A stretch of 64,000 bases of DNA from an uncultured Clostridium sp. Lineage in GTDB: Bacteria; Bacillota; Clostridia; Lachnospirales; Lachnospiraceae. A program made the position numbers and the translations under genes. The notes below the pieces were generated by a model. That model did not search any database. It had not been told where the DNA came from and saw only the letters and a list, made by a program, of their open reading frames with translations. The stretch is from contig CALAAS010000011.1 of assembly GCA_937885015.1 (NCBI GenBank), positions 15,623 through 79,622 of the forward strand. The letters run 5' to 3'. This document shows positions 1 to 8,925 of the stretch, piece after piece. Positions within the stretch are counted from its first letter, which is position 1. The number at the start of each line of letters is the position of its first letter.

Positions 1-482
1 ATGGCCATGGTTTCTGGAAATTCCAGTTCCGGACGGGAAGGGACCAGATCCATGATTTTGTATTCGATGATATAACGTTTGTATTTCTGATACAGTTCCA
101 ACAGAGGGCGGCGGCAGATTTCTCCGGACAGTTCCTGCTCCAGGTAAGCGAGGAAGTCCATGGACAAATCATCCCTCTGAGTCGGAAGAAACATGGCGAG
201 ATCCAGACGGTTCAATTCCGGGAGAAGCTGAGCTTCAATCATCCGGATAGCGGCATCATCCCGGGAACGGTAGGAAAAATAAGATAGGTTTCGGATCTGA
301 TGGTGCCAGTCTTCCAAAATTTTGGTGGTAACCTGGGCGTTTTTCGTTCGTTTCATAGTTTTATGGAGCCGTGAAATCCGTTCTCTAAGATCTCTGGGGC
401 GGCCTCCGAGTTTCCTTTTTTTCCGGCTTTCGTCTTTGTACTGTTGAATGTACACAAAAAGCAGCTGGTTCAGTTCAATCAT
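1..482 (-). CDS. Unrecognised protein, 3' end cut by window edge
   Basis: An open frame reads on the minus strand from an ATG at 482 to the left edge without a stop (160 codons seen). An AAGGAG lies 13 bases upstream of this ATG, a slightly long spacing, so the exact start is not certain. The visible product is rich in Arg, Lys, Leu and Glu, looks largely helical and soluble, and has no signal peptide or membrane segment. It begins MIELNQLLFVYIQQYKDESR. I do not recognise the family. It is transcribed divergently from the membrane-protein gene at 672. The C-terminal part, which may hold the diagnostic motifs, is outside the window. Confidence 0.6.
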   Translation of the reverse strand, partial: MIELNQLLFVYIQQYKDESRKKRKLGGRPRDLRERISRLHKTMKRTKNAQVTTKILEDWHHQIRNLSYFSYRSRDDAAIRMIEAQLLPELNRLDLAMFLPTQRDDLSMDFLAYLEQELSGEICRRPLLELYQKYKRYIIEYKIMDLVPSRPELEFPETMA

Positions 483-671
483 GATGTAAAATAGACTCCT
501 TGTTTTCGATAATTTTATTATGACAGATAATGATGGATCGTGCAAGGAAAACCATGGCGTTCAGACATGGGCAGGAGTATCATTTTTTTGTCGGTATTCT
601 TTATATGGCGTTTTTTTTGTGGTATTCTTATTGGAAACTGGAAAGAGACTTTGGGAGAGGAGAGATTTGCC

Positions 672-2015
672 ATGGCAGTAGTATATCCGTTATTATTCTT
701 ATTTTTCTGTTATTCATTTTTAGGCTGGATTCTTGAAACTGGAGCTGCGGCGGTACGGGAGAGAAAGTATGTGGATCGCTCGGCTCTGTATGGCCCCCTT
801 TGTATTATTTACGGTTTGACGGCTGTATTTCTGAGCCTGATGCTGCGGGAACTGCGGGTGGAGCCGATTTTTCTGTTTCTCGGAAGCGCCATTTATGCGA
901 CGGTAATTGAATGGCTGGCCGGCCATCTGCTGGAACGCCTGACAGGCGCACGCTGGTGGGATTATTCCCATCACAGGGCAAATCTGGATGGTTATATTTC
1001 GCTTCCTATGTCAATTTTGTGGGGAATGCTGGGATTTGTCGGCCTCAGGTGGGGAAACCCACTTCTTTTGCGCCTTTACGGTGCCGTTCCTCCGGCGGTG
1101 GCCCACGGAGTACTTTGGGTGTTGACGGGACTTTTGGCCATTGACCTGACGGGGAGTATTCTCACGATGATCGGAGCCAGATACCGGCTGCCACATCTGG
1201 AGGCAGTCAATAACCGACTGGAGATGCTGGCGGTTCGTCTGGGACAGTGGATTTTAGGCAGGACAGAAGCGCGAATGCGCCGGGCTCATCCGGAGATGGT
1301 TTTGGCCCACGAAAAGGCAGCAAAAAAGAGCCGGGCTTTTGCAGAGGGGTGCTGCTTTTATAAACTGTTTCTGCTTTTTGTGATCGGTGCTTTTCTGGGG
1401 GATGTGACGGAAACCATCTTCTGCCGGATCAGTGCAGGGGCATGGATGAGCCGAAGCAGCCTGGTTTGGGGTCCCTTCAGCGTTGTGTGGGGACTGGCGA
1501 TTATGCTGGTTACGCTGCTTCTGTACCGGTATCGGGATCGCTCTGACCGGTTCCTGTTTCTCATGGGAACGTTTCTGGGAGGCGCTTATGAGTATGCCTG
1601 CAGTGTGTTTACGGAACGTGTATTTGGAACTATTTTCTGGGATTACAGCAAAATCCCTTTTAACCTGGGCGGTCGGATCAACCTTCTGTACTGCTTTTTC
1701 TGGGGAATCGCCGCGGTGGTGTGGTTTAAATGCCTGTATCCGCCGCTTTCCCGATGGATTGAGCGAATTCCCAAAAGATTTGGAACCGGACTGGTCTGGA
1801 TTCTTTTGATTTTTATGGTTTGCAATATGGCAGTCAGCAGCTTGGCTATGGTACGGTACAGTACAAGGGCCAGCGGAAAACCGGCAAAGCAGACCTGGGA
1901 GATGCGCATGGATGAACGGTTTGATGATGAACGGATGAGACGGATTTATCCCAATGCGATTCAGCTTCAGGATGCTGCAGAGCCGGGGCGCCAGCGGAAG
2001 GGGGAGGAAGGATGA
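672..2015 (+). CDS. CmpB-type putative ABC transporter permease, duplicated domain
   Basis: A 447-residue polytopic membrane protein that looks like two copies of the clostridial 'putative ABC-transporter type IV' (CmpB) domain. Both halves carry the family pattern: a Gly-rich membrane segment, a Gly-Pro-(Leu/Phe) loop, then Trp-Asp-Tyr-Ser followed by an Asn-Leu-(Asp/Gly)-Gly stretch (WDYSHHRANLDGYISL near residue 99, WDYSKIPFNLGGRINL near 320). I chose ATG 672 because a GGAGAGGAG sits just upstream; an in-frame GTG at 540 would add 44 residues with no good ribosome site. The substrate is unknown and no ATPase gene is nearby. The stop overlaps the next start by 4 bases (ATGA), so the two genes are probably translationally coupled. 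Confidence 0.75.
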   Translation: MAVVYPLLFLFFCYSFLGWILETGAAAVRERKYVDRSALYGPLCIIYGLTAVFLSLMLRELRVEPIFLFLGSAIYATVIEWLAGHLLERLTGARWWDYSHHRANLDGYISLPMSILWGMLGFVGLRWGNPLLLRLYGAVPPAVAHGVLWVLTGLLAIDLTGSILTMIGARYRLPHLEAVNNRLEMLAVRLGQWILGRTEARMRRAHPEMVLAHEKAAKKSRAFAEGCCFYKLFLLFVIGAFLGDVTETIFCRISAGAWMSRSSLVWGPFSVVWGLAIMLVTLLLYRYRDRSDRFLFLMGTFLGGAYEYACSVFTERVFGTIFWDYSKIPFNLGGRINLLYCFFWGIAAVVWFKCLYPPLSRWIERIPKRFGTGLVWILLIFMVCNMAVSSLAMVRYSTRASGKPAKQTWEMRMDERFDDERMRRIYPNAIQLQDAAEPGRQRKGEEG

Positions 2016-2707
2016 AGTACAGAGAGAAGGGGCAGATGTCGGAATCGTGGATCCTTGGGATTTTTCTGACGTTTTCCGGTGGTTTTCAGGATGCGTACAG
2101 TTATGTATGCAGGGGAGGTGTTTTTGCCAATGCCCAGACGGGAAATATTGTGCTGCTGGGAAAGTATGCGGCAGAGGGGCAGTGGCACAGAACGTTGCAT
2201 TATGCCATTCCTATTCTGGCCTTTGTGGGCGGGATTTTTCTGGCACAGAGCATTCAGCTGCGGCTGAAGCAATACCGGCGTGTACATTGGAGGCAGTGGA
2301 TTCTTCTTCTGGAGATTCTGATTCTCTTCTTTGTGGGCCTTTTGCCGGCAGGCGGCGCGGCGGATGTGGCGGGGAATGCGCTGGTATCCTTTTCCTGCGC
2401 CATGCAGGTGGACAGCTTTCGTAAGATCCGGGGCAATGCACTGGCAACAACCATGTGTATTGGAAATTTGCGCAGCGCCACAGCCCTTCTGTGCGCTTAC
2501 CGGGCAGGAGGGGATGAAGAGCTGAAATGGAAGAGCCTGCAGTATTATATGTTTATCGGCGTTTTCCTGGCGGGTGCGGTGTTGGGAAACGGAGCGGTGG
2601 CGATTGCCGGAACCAGGGCGGTATGGTGGTGCTGTCTGTTTTTGCTTTCAGGCCTGCTATTGATGTTTGTGGGTCGGGAGGCGGAATCTGTATCTGGAAA
2701 AAGATAA
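2012..2707 (+). CDS. YoaK-family (DUF1275) membrane protein
   Basis: A 231-residue integral membrane protein with about six hydrophobic segments. The N-terminal part holds the DUF1275/YoaK signature: a Gly-Gly-Phe-x-Asp-Ala-Tyr-x-Tyr stretch followed by GGVFANAQTGNIVLLG (about residues 36-51). A second family block, with a Ser-Cys-Ala-Met-Gln segment and TTMCIGNLRS, lies near residues 129-153. The molecular function of the family is not established. It overlaps the preceding CmpB-like gene by 4 bases and is followed by a new promoter, so it ends a two-gene unit. Confidence 0.85.
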   Translation: MKYREKGQMSESWILGIFLTFSGGFQDAYSYVCRGGVFANAQTGNIVLLGKYAAEGQWHRTLHYAIPILAFVGGIFLAQSIQLRLKQYRRVHWRQWILLLEILILFFVGLLPAGGAADVAGNALVSFSCAMQVDSFRKIRGNALATTMCIGNLRSATALLCAYRAGGDEELKWKSLQYYMFIGVFLAGAVLGNGAVAIAGTRAVWWCCLFLLSGLLLMFVGREAESVSGKR

Positions 2708-2758
2708 AAAGGGCGCCTGGAAAAGGGCCTTTGGAAAAAGATGAAAAGGGCTTGGATA

Positions 2759-2787
2759 TTGACGCTTTTTTGCGAAATTGATATAAT
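2759..2787 (+). promoter_or_regulatory. Sigma-A promoter of the sseB-hflKC region
   Basis: TTGACG (2759-2764) and TATAAT (2782-2787) are separated by 17 bases. Transcription would begin near 2794, giving a leader of about 60 bases with a small hairpin, CGCCAT (2802-2807) against ATGGCG (2817-2822). Confidence 0.75.
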
Positions 2788-2853
2788 AGGAACACTTGGC
2801 ACGCCATCCTTTCAAAATGGCGGCGGGACGGTTAGAAAAGGAGAAATGGAACG

Positions 2854-3702
2854 ATGGAAAAAGATGTAAACCAGAAGGAGCTGCAGGAGAAGCAGGCAGT
2901 ATTTGAAAAACTGAGAGGATCGGATGAGCTGTTTGCAATTCTGTCGGCCTGCACCAGAGAGCCATATGTGCACTGCGATCCGGAGACGTTTGATGATGAG
3001 ATCTGGATGTTCACAGATGTGAAGGAAGCGCAGGAGATGGCAAAGCGCCTGGTGGCAGACAAGAACCCGGCCGGTGTGGCGCGGGTGGAGAAGGCGGGCC
3101 TTCTGTTATTTTATACAAGTCTGTTTACTATGGGCGTCAATGCCATCACGCTTCATGAAGGCGGGAAAAAGACACGGATTCAGCTTTCTGAATTTGTAAA
3201 GCGTAAAACGCAGGAAGCGGAAGATAAAGGGAAAATCTGGGTGGAGAACCCGGAGCTTCATCTGACGATGCTGTATTATATGCAGGAGTTCAGAAAACAG
3301 CCGAACCCGGAGATTACGCCGAGGCTTGCTGAGCTTCAGGAGGAGATTGGAGCAGACTTTGGAAAGGGGCGCTATATTGTGGCAATTCCCCAGGAAAAAC
3401 AGGGGATTCCGCTGATTAAACTGAAAAACGGCGATGTATTTCAGCCGGTTTTTACCGATGTGGTAGAGTTTCAGAAGTTTAATCGGGAGAAAAACTTCCG
3501 TCCGGCAGTTGTGGAGGCAGGAAAACTGGCTCAGGTGTTGCCTGCAGAGGCGCTGGGCATTATTTTGAATCCGTTGGGAGTCAACATGGCTCTGACCGTC
3601 AAAAAGACAGCTCCGGCCAGCCAGCCATCGGCACAGCCGGCCACGGTGGTGCAGCAGGTAGAAGCCGCTATGCGGGAGGTAGAGGCTGCGAAAGATGAGT
3701 AA
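2854..3702 (+). CDS. SseB-family protein
   Basis: A 282-residue soluble protein resembling the SseB (enhanced serine sensitivity) family. The N-terminal half has the SseB-like pattern of a short acidic strand reading a fixed value followed by 'MFTDVKEAQEMAKRL' (about residues 50-64). A second unit near 165-230 (GRYIVAIPQEKQGIPLIKLK, then VFQPVFTDVVEFQKF) matches the C-terminal half of the family. The last 30 residues are Ala/Pro/Gln-rich and probably disordered. AAAGGAG precedes the ATG. The biochemical role is unknown. It is the first gene after a strong promoter and lies upstream of hflK with no evident terminator between, so co-transcription with hflKC is plausible. Confidence 0.75.
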   Translation: MEKDVNQKELQEKQAVFEKLRGSDELFAILSACTREPYVHCDPETFDDEIWMFTDVKEAQEMAKRLVADKNPAGVARVEKAGLLLFYTSLFTMGVNAITLHEGGKKTRIQLSEFVKRKTQEAEDKGKIWVENPELHLTMLYYMQEFRKQPNPEITPRLAELQEEIGADFGKGRYIVAIPQEKQGIPLIKLKNGDVFQPVFTDVVEFQKFNREKNFRPAVVEAGKLAQVLPAEALGIILNPLGVNMALTVKKTAPASQPSAQPATVVQQVEAAMREVEAAKDE

Positions 3703-3830
3703 GATCGCATGATTCAGAAGCGGCGAGATGGTCTGTCTGGGGGGACAGCCGTTTGGGAACAGTCGGGATGAGTGGAAAAAGCAGGGGAAGATAACCGGAA
3801 AATGCGCAGGAAAAAGAAAAGGAGAATGGT

Positions 3831-5012
3831 ATGATCAAAAATAATGATCCCTTTGGCAGCGGCCCCTTCGGCCCGTTCGGTCCATTTGGCGGGGATTCTG
3901 GAGAAGGAAATCCCTTTGAGGAGCTGTTCCAGAAAAAAGAAAAGAAGAAAAAAGGGAAAAAGGCAGGAGGAGAAAGCGGAGAAAAAGAGCCGGAGAAGTT
4001 TAACTCTGACGGAAAGCCGGTGCGGAAAAAAGGAAGATTTCCCTTCAAACAGATGGGGGTGGCGCTGGTTGTTCTGTTCCTTGTGTTTACCGGAATGAAC
4101 AGTTATTATGTGCTCAGCGAGGATCGGTATGCGGTGGTTACGACCCTGGGAAGCGCCAAGTCTGTATCCCAGGCGGGACTGCATTTTAAGATTCCCTTTG
4201 TGCAGAGCGTGAAGACGGTTTCAAAGGAAATTATGGGCATGTCCATCGGTTATGTATCCGATACGGGAGAATCAGTGGCAGAAGAGGCTGTGATGATTAC
4301 CAAGGATTTTAATTTTGTGGATACGGATTTTTATCTGGAGTATATGATAAGCGACCCGGTAAAATACCTGTATGCCTCCTCGGAGCCGGAGCAGACGCTG
4401 CGGATGCTGGCCCAGTCCTATATTCGAGATACGGTGGGAATTTACAATGTGGATGATGTTATTACCACGGGTAAAGCGGAAATTCAGTCGGAGATTAAGG
4501 AGAAGCTGACTAACCGGATTATGGAAGAGGATATTGGTCTTTCCGTGGTAAATATCACGATTCAGGACGCATTTCCGCCGACTACGGAGGTTATGAGTGC
4601 ATTTAAGAATGTGGAGAATGCCAAACAGGGTAAGGAAACAGCCATCAATAATGCGAATAAGGATCGAAACGAGAAAATTCCACAGGCGGAGGCTGAGTGC
4701 GATAAGATTATAAAAGAGGCGGAAGCAGAAAAGGAAGCCAGAATTAACGAGGCAAAGGGTCAGGCTTCACGTTTCGAGCAGATGTATGCGGAATACACCA
4801 AATATCCGCTGATTACCAAGCAGAGAATGTTTTACGAGACAATGGAAGAAATTCTGCCGGATCTGAAACTGTATATCGTGGACGAGAAAGGTACGCAGAA
4901 ACTGCTTCCTCTGGAGAGTTTTGCGCCTGCAGCGGCGCCTCAGACTCCGGCAGGACAGGGCGCGGAAGGAACCGGGGAAACGGCCGGAACGGCTGGAACA
5001 TCCGGAAACTGA
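3831..5012 (+). CDS. hflK: HflK, membrane SPFH protein modulating FtsH
   Basis: A 393-residue SPFH/stomatin protein. It has a Gly/Pro/Phe-rich N-terminus (repeated GPFGPFG), a basic stretch, one membrane segment near residues 66-86, then the SPFH domain and a long charged coiled coil around 255-330 (EAECDKIIKEAEAEKEARIN). The C-terminus is Ala/Gly/Thr-rich. Together with HflC it forms a ring complex that restrains the membrane protease FtsH in well-studied bacteria. FtsH itself is not encoded in this window. AAAAGGAG lies just before the ATG. HflC follows after 36 bases, the usual gene order. Distinguishing HflK from HflC rests on the Gly-rich N-terminus and on being first in the pair. Confidence 0.85.
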   Translation: MIKNNDPFGSGPFGPFGPFGGDSGEGNPFEELFQKKEKKKKGKKAGGESGEKEPEKFNSDGKPVRKKGRFPFKQMGVALVVLFLVFTGMNSYYVLSEDRYAVVTTLGSAKSVSQAGLHFKIPFVQSVKTVSKEIMGMSIGYVSDTGESVAEEAVMITKDFNFVDTDFYLEYMISDPVKYLYASSEPEQTLRMLAQSYIRDTVGIYNVDDVITTGKAEIQSEIKEKLTNRIMEEDIGLSVVNITIQDAFPPTTEVMSAFKNVENAKQGKETAINNANKDRNEKIPQAEAECDKIIKEAEAEKEARINEAKGQASRFEQMYAEYTKYPLITKQRMFYETMEEILPDLKLYIVDEKGTQKLLPLESFAPAAAPQTPAGQGAEGTGETAGTAGTSGN

Positions 5013-5048
5013 GAACTGACGTGAGACACAGGAAGCGAGGTAAAATCT

Positions 5049-5918
5049 ATGAAGAAAAAAATAATTGGTGTGGTGGCGGCAGTTGCTCTTTTGGCAACCG
5101 GCCTCTCCTCTATTGTGGTTACGTATCCCAATGAGTACAAGTTAATTAAGCAGTTTGGTGAAATTGTCAGGGTTGTGGAGACGCCGGGCGTGTCGGTAAA
5201 GGTTCCATTCATTCAGGAGAGCACATCGGTGCCGAAAGCACTGCAGCTTTACGATATCCCCCGGTCTGATGTGATTACCAGGGACAAGAAGAGTATGATT
5301 GCGGATGCGTTCGTGCTGTGGAAGATTTCGGATCCGGTGCTGTTTACCCGCCATCTGAACGGCCAGGTGGCTCAGGCTCAGTCCCGTATTGCTGCCTCGG
5401 TATTTTCATCCCTGAAATCGGTAATTTCCAATCTGGATCAGGCGGAGATCATTGAAAACAGGGACGGGCAGCTGGCGCTGGACATTGAGGCCAATATCGG
5501 CACGTCCCTGGATGGTTACGGCATTTCGGTTCTGGCGGTGGAGACCAAATCCCTGGATATGCCGGATGACAATAAGCAGGCCGTTTATGAGCGGATGATT
5601 TCGGAGCGAAACAATATTGCGGCCTCCTTTACGGCTCAGGGTAACTCTTCTGCACAGAAGATCAAGAATGATACGACGAAAGAGGTTTCAGTTATGAAGT
5701 CTGAAGCCAGAGCAGAAGCAGAGAAAATTAAGGCAGAGGGCGAGGCTCAGTACATGCAGATCCTTTCGGAGGCATACAATGACTCCAGTAAGGCGGATTT
5801 CTACAATTTTGTGCGGTCTCTGGATGCGGCTAAGGCATCCCTGAAGGATGGCAATAAGACGTTGATTCTTGATAAGAGTTCGCCTATAGCCCAGATTTTC
5901 TACGGATATGGACAATAA
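5049..5918 (+). CDS. hflC: HflC, SPFH partner of HflK
   Basis: A 289-residue SPFH protein with a single N-terminal membrane segment (about residues 4-24), the SPFH core (VVTYPNEYKLIKQFGEIVRV near 21-40) and a coiled-coil region near 205-245 rich in Lys, Ala and Glu. Length and layout fit HflC, which has a shorter N-terminus than HflK. A GAAGCGAGG sequence precedes the ATG. The gene follows hflK by 36 bases, and the products are expected to assemble into one membrane complex on the extracytoplasmic face. Confidence 0.85.
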   Translation: MKKKIIGVVAAVALLATGLSSIVVTYPNEYKLIKQFGEIVRVVETPGVSVKVPFIQESTSVPKALQLYDIPRSDVITRDKKSMIADAFVLWKISDPVLFTRHLNGQVAQAQSRIAASVFSSLKSVISNLDQAEIIENRDGQLALDIEANIGTSLDGYGISVLAVETKSLDMPDDNKQAVYERMISERNNIAASFTAQGNSSAQKIKNDTTKEVSVMKSEARAEAEKIKAEGEAQYMQILSEAYNDSSKADFYNFVRSLDAAKASLKDGNKTLILDKSSPIAQIFYGYGQ

Positions 5919-5924
5919 GAAACG

Positions 5925-7310
5925 ATGAATCGAGATTTAACAGTGGGGAAGCCGGAGCGGGTTCTGTGGGAGTTCTGTCTTCCCCTTTTCGGAAGTATTA
6001 TTTTTCAGCAGCTTTATAACATTGCAGACAGCCTGGTGGCCGGAAAGTTTATCGGGGAAAATGCCCTGGCGGCGGTGGGAAACAGCTATGAGATTACATT
6101 GATTTTCATTGCCTTTGCCTTTGGCTGTAATATGGGGTGTTCGGTCATTGTTTCCCATCTGTTCGGCGAGAAGCGATATGGGGATATGAAGACGGCCGTT
6201 CACACTGCCATGATTTCCAGCGGCGTCCTGGTGGCGTCGCTGGTGGTGTTTGGTGTGGTGGGAGGAAGTTTTCTCCTGCGTCTGATCCAGACTCCTGCAG
6301 ACATTTTTGAGGATTCCAGACTGTATCTGGATATTTATGTTCTCGGACTTCCTTTTTTATTTTTTTACAATATATCCACAGGGATTTTTTCGGCGCTGGG
6401 AGATTCCAGAACACCATTCTGGTTTCTGGCGATTTCTTCCGTGTCCAATATTGCGGTGGATATTCTTTTTGTGAAGGGATTCCATATGGGAGTGGCCGGT
6501 GTGGCATGGGCAACCTTTCTCTGCCAGGGGATAAGCTGTATTCTGTCTGTGATTGTGGTGTTCCGCCGTCTGGCGGCGATCAGGACAAAAGAGCCGGTTT
6601 ACCTGTATTCCTGGCCGCTGTTTCGCCGGATTTGCGGCATTGCCATTCCAAGTGTGCTGCAGCAGAGTTCCATTTCCATTGGCAATATTATTCTTCAGGG
6701 GGTAATCAATGGTTTTGGTCCCGGCGTCATCGCCGGCTATTCGGCGTCAGTAAAGCTGAACAATATGGTAATTTCTGCGTTTACGACGCTGGGAAACGGG
6801 ATCTCCAACTACACGGCCCAGAATCTGGGAGCGGGAAAACTCATAAGAATCCGGGAGGGATTCCGGGCCGGTGCGAAAATAGTCTGGATTTTAAGCCTTC
6901 CGCTGGCGCTGTTATACTTTTTTGGAGGCGGAGCCATCATCCGCTTTTTTATCGATCAGCCATCAGAAGACGCGCTGAATACAGGCATTATTTTTCTGCG
7001 GATTCTGTCGCCATTTTATTTCGTGATATCGGTAAAACTGGTATTTGACGGGATCCTGCGAGGGGCAGGACAGATGATGCGATTTATGATTGCAACCTTT
7101 TCTGATCTTCTGGTTCGCGTGGTGTTTGCCATTGTGTTTGCCCGCTTTTTTGGTTCGGTCGGACTCTGGTGTGCTTGGCCCTTTGGATGGGCCACCGGTT
7201 TTTTCCTGACTTGGTATTTTTACCGGCAGGGGCCCTGGTGCAGAAATAAGGGAGGCGATGACAGCAGTTTGGAAGGCTCAGAGAACTCTGAACGCGTCAC
7301 TGGATTGTGA
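5925..7310 (+). CDS. MATE family efflux transporter
   Basis: A 461-residue protein with about 12 membrane segments. The opening (GKPERVLWEFCLPLFGSIIF) and the repeated half-molecule pattern, including VGNSYEITLIFIAFAFG and GNGISNYTAQNLGAGKL, are typical of the MatE superfamily, which exports cationic drugs or other organic compounds using a Na+ or H+ gradient. The substrate cannot be read from sequence. It starts 6 bases after hflC with only a weak ribosome site, suggesting read-through or coupled translation. Its last 14 bases overlap the 3' end of the convergent minus-strand gene. Confidence 0.88.
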   Translation: MNRDLTVGKPERVLWEFCLPLFGSIIFQQLYNIADSLVAGKFIGENALAAVGNSYEITLIFIAFAFGCNMGCSVIVSHLFGEKRYGDMKTAVHTAMISSGVLVASLVVFGVVGGSFLLRLIQTPADIFEDSRLYLDIYVLGLPFLFFYNISTGIFSALGDSRTPFWFLAISSVSNIAVDILFVKGFHMGVAGVAWATFLCQGISCILSVIVVFRRLAAIRTKEPVYLYSWPLFRRICGIAIPSVLQQSSISIGNIILQGVINGFGPGVIAGYSASVKLNNMVISAFTTLGNGISNYTAQNLGAGKLIRIREGFRAGAKIVWILSLPLALLYFFGGGAIIRFFIDQPSEDALNTGIIFLRILSPFYFVISVKLVFDGILRGAGQMMRFMIATFSDLLVRVVFAIVFARFFGSVGLWCAWPFGWATGFFLTWYFYRQGPWCRNKGGDDSSLEGSENSERVTGL

Positions 7311-7656
7311 CAACAACCCGGTTGGGCAGACATACAATGGTCTGCCCGCTTTTTGATATGGGACCCTGGGAGATGCAGAGATGATCCGGGCAGGTGGCTT
7401 CGGTAATAAAGGCGGCACCATCCTGGATGATGAGCCGATTGGTTCCTTCCTGGACGCCCTCAATGAGGGTATCCACCTTCTGATTCAGATAAAATCGTGC
7501 CGTCTCTTTGCCGTCCACCGATACCAGAACGGCAGAAGGGGAGTTCTGGGCTGCCAGAAACTGCTGACCGAAAAAAAGAAGCAGGGCGGCCAGGAGAAGG
7601 CCGCCTGCCAGAAATAATTCACGTTTTTTCTTCTGATTCATTGAAATCCCATCCAT
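7297..7656 (-). CDS. NusG domain II (EetA-like) membrane-anchored protein
   Basis: A 119-residue protein with an N-terminal membrane segment (about residues 15-33) and an extracytoplasmic beta domain of the NusG domain II type: VSVDGKETARFYLN, then a Cys-Pro-Asp-His-x-Cys motif near residue 90 (ATCPDHLCISQG). These domains occur next to Gx transporters and ApbE in Rnf or flavin-based electron-transfer loci; in Listeria the corresponding protein is called EetA. A second in-frame ATG at 7641 (114 residues) is an equally likely start, as neither has a strong ribosome site. It lies downstream of apbE on the same strand after 56 bases, so it is probably co-transcribed with it. Confidence 0.8.
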   Translation of the reverse strand: MDGISMNQKKKRELFLAGGLLLAALLLFFGQQFLAAQNSPSAVLVSVDGKETARFYLNQKVDTLIEGVQEGTNRLIIQDGAAFITEATCPDHLCISQGPISKSGQTIVCLPNRVVVTIQ

Positions 7657-7712
7657 TTCTACTCAGAAATGCGCTCTGAATTCGGTTATAAAGTGTTTTA
7701 AGTATCATAAGC

Positions 7713-8735
7713 CTACTGTACTGTCTGGTGCACGAACTGCTCGGCACCGTCGGAGTAAATCAGATCATAGTCTTCTGTCACAAAGTATCCATAGATGCCG
7801 TCCATGGAATTTAACAGCTCCAGTCCCTTTTCCAGTCCCATGGAGAAACAGACGGTGCTCAGCACATCGCCGTCTACAGAATCCGGGGAGACAATAGTCA
7901 CAGCAATAAGGCCGTTGTCATAGGGATAACCGGTTTTTGGATTCAGCAGATGGTGGTAATTGACGCCGTCCACCTCAAAGTGGCGTTCATAGACGCCGGA
8001 GGAGACCACGGACATATCGTCAATGCTCAGATTGGCGAAGACGGTGGCGTAATCTTCAAAGGGCATCTGAAGACCGATGAGAAAGGAAGAGCGGTTTGGC
8101 ATTTTTCCGACGCAGAGGACGTTTCCGCCCAGGTTGATGATGGCGCTTTTTACGCCCTGGCTGACCAGATATTCTTTTAGGCGGTCTGCGATATAGCCTT
8201 TGGCGATGGAGCCAAGATCAATGGTTGTATCCGGTGAGAGGAAGGTCAGGGTATTGCCCTCCAGCTGTATATCCTGCCAGTTGACTCGTGCCGCTGCCGC
8301 TTCAATATCCTCCTCTGACGGAATAGTTTGTTTTCCGTCTGTAAAATTCCAGAGGGAACTTAAGGGTTCGATGGTCAGATCGTACGCTCCTTCGGACAGG
8401 CGGCTGTAATCCAGGCTTTTCTGTATCATGGCTGTCATATCGTCGGACAGGGTAAATGTGGTTTCATCCGGCGAACGGTGGTTTAACCGATACAGTTCGC
8501 TGCCTTTGATGGTCTTGCTGAACCGGCTTTCATACTCCTCGCAGAGCTCCATACAACGGTCAAGAATGGTTTCATCGTCGGAATCATAGAGGGTGATATT
8601 GACAAAAGTATTTAAAAGAAATGCCGATCGGCTGACAGGAGTTGCTTCCTTTGGCCGGAGAAGCAGCGCTGCGCCGCAGCCGAGCAACACCACAGCCAGA
8701 AGAGTACAAAGAGCAGTAATATCTTTTTTGTTCAT
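7713..8735 (-). CDS. apbE: ApbE, FAD:protein FMN transferase (lipoprotein)
   Basis: A 340-residue flavin transferase that attaches FMN to Thr/Ser residues of extracytoplasmic proteins such as RnfG, NqrC or PplA-like carriers. The N-terminus is a lipoprotein signal with a Leu-Leu-Gly-Cys lipobox ending at Cys20, so the enzyme should be anchored on the outer face of the membrane. ApbE signatures are clear: a Leu-Asn-Thr-Phe-Val-Asn-Ile start of the domain, DLGSIAKGYIADRL (Gly/Lys site), INLGGNVLCVG, and the HHLLNPKTGYP motif. No obvious flavinylated target lies in this window. It shares a short divergent intergenic region with the Gx-transporter gene. Confidence 0.92.
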   Translation of the reverse strand: MNKKDITALCTLLAVVLLGCGAALLLRPKEATPVSRSAFLLNTFVNITLYDSDDETILDRCMELCEEYESRFSKTIKGSELYRLNHRSPDETTFTLSDDMTAMIQKSLDYSRLSEGAYDLTIEPLSSLWNFTDGKQTIPSEEDIEAAAARVNWQDIQLEGNTLTFLSPDTTIDLGSIAKGYIADRLKEYLVSQGVKSAIINLGGNVLCVGKMPNRSSFLIGLQMPFEDYATVFANLSIDDMSVVSSGVYERHFEVDGVNYHHLLNPKTGYPYDNGLIAVTIVSPDSVDGDVLSTVCFSMGLEKGLELLNSMDGIYGYFVTEDYDLIYSDGAEQFVHQTVQ

Positions 8736-8801
8736 TAGTAATAATCCTCACTTATAAGGTGCAGCGCCCGAAAAAGGGCGAAGATCCGCATGCTGTCAGC
8801 T

Positions 8802-8830
8802 ATTTTATCATATCCCTTCTGATCTGGCAA
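8802..8830 (-). promoter_or_regulatory. Promoter of apbE and the NusG-II gene
   Basis: Read on the minus strand, TTGCCA (complement of 8825-8830) and TAAAAT (complement of 8802-8807) are 17 bases apart. The site lies about 65 bases upstream of the apbE start. Confidence 0.6.
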
Positions 8831-8852
8831 GGGAGGCCGGTCAGGGAAACTC

Positions 8853-8881
8853 TTTACAAAATCCACGATTTTTTATAAGAT
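8853..8881 (+). promoter_or_regulatory. Promoter of the Gx-transporter gene
   Basis: TTTACA (8853-8858) and TAAGAT (8876-8881) are 17 bases apart. Transcription would begin near 8888, downstream of the ATG at 8884, which favours the later ATG at 8926 for the following gene. Confidence 0.55.
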
Positions 8882-8925
8882 AGATGGGAAGAAGAAATGA
8901 AATCGAGAAAGGATGCAGAGCGCAG

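Noticed and set aside
530..736. Small 68-codon hydrophobic frame upstream of the CmpB-like gene
   Set aside because: It overlaps the start of the CmpB-like gene in another frame and lacks a ribosome site; its hydrophobicity reflects T-rich sequence.
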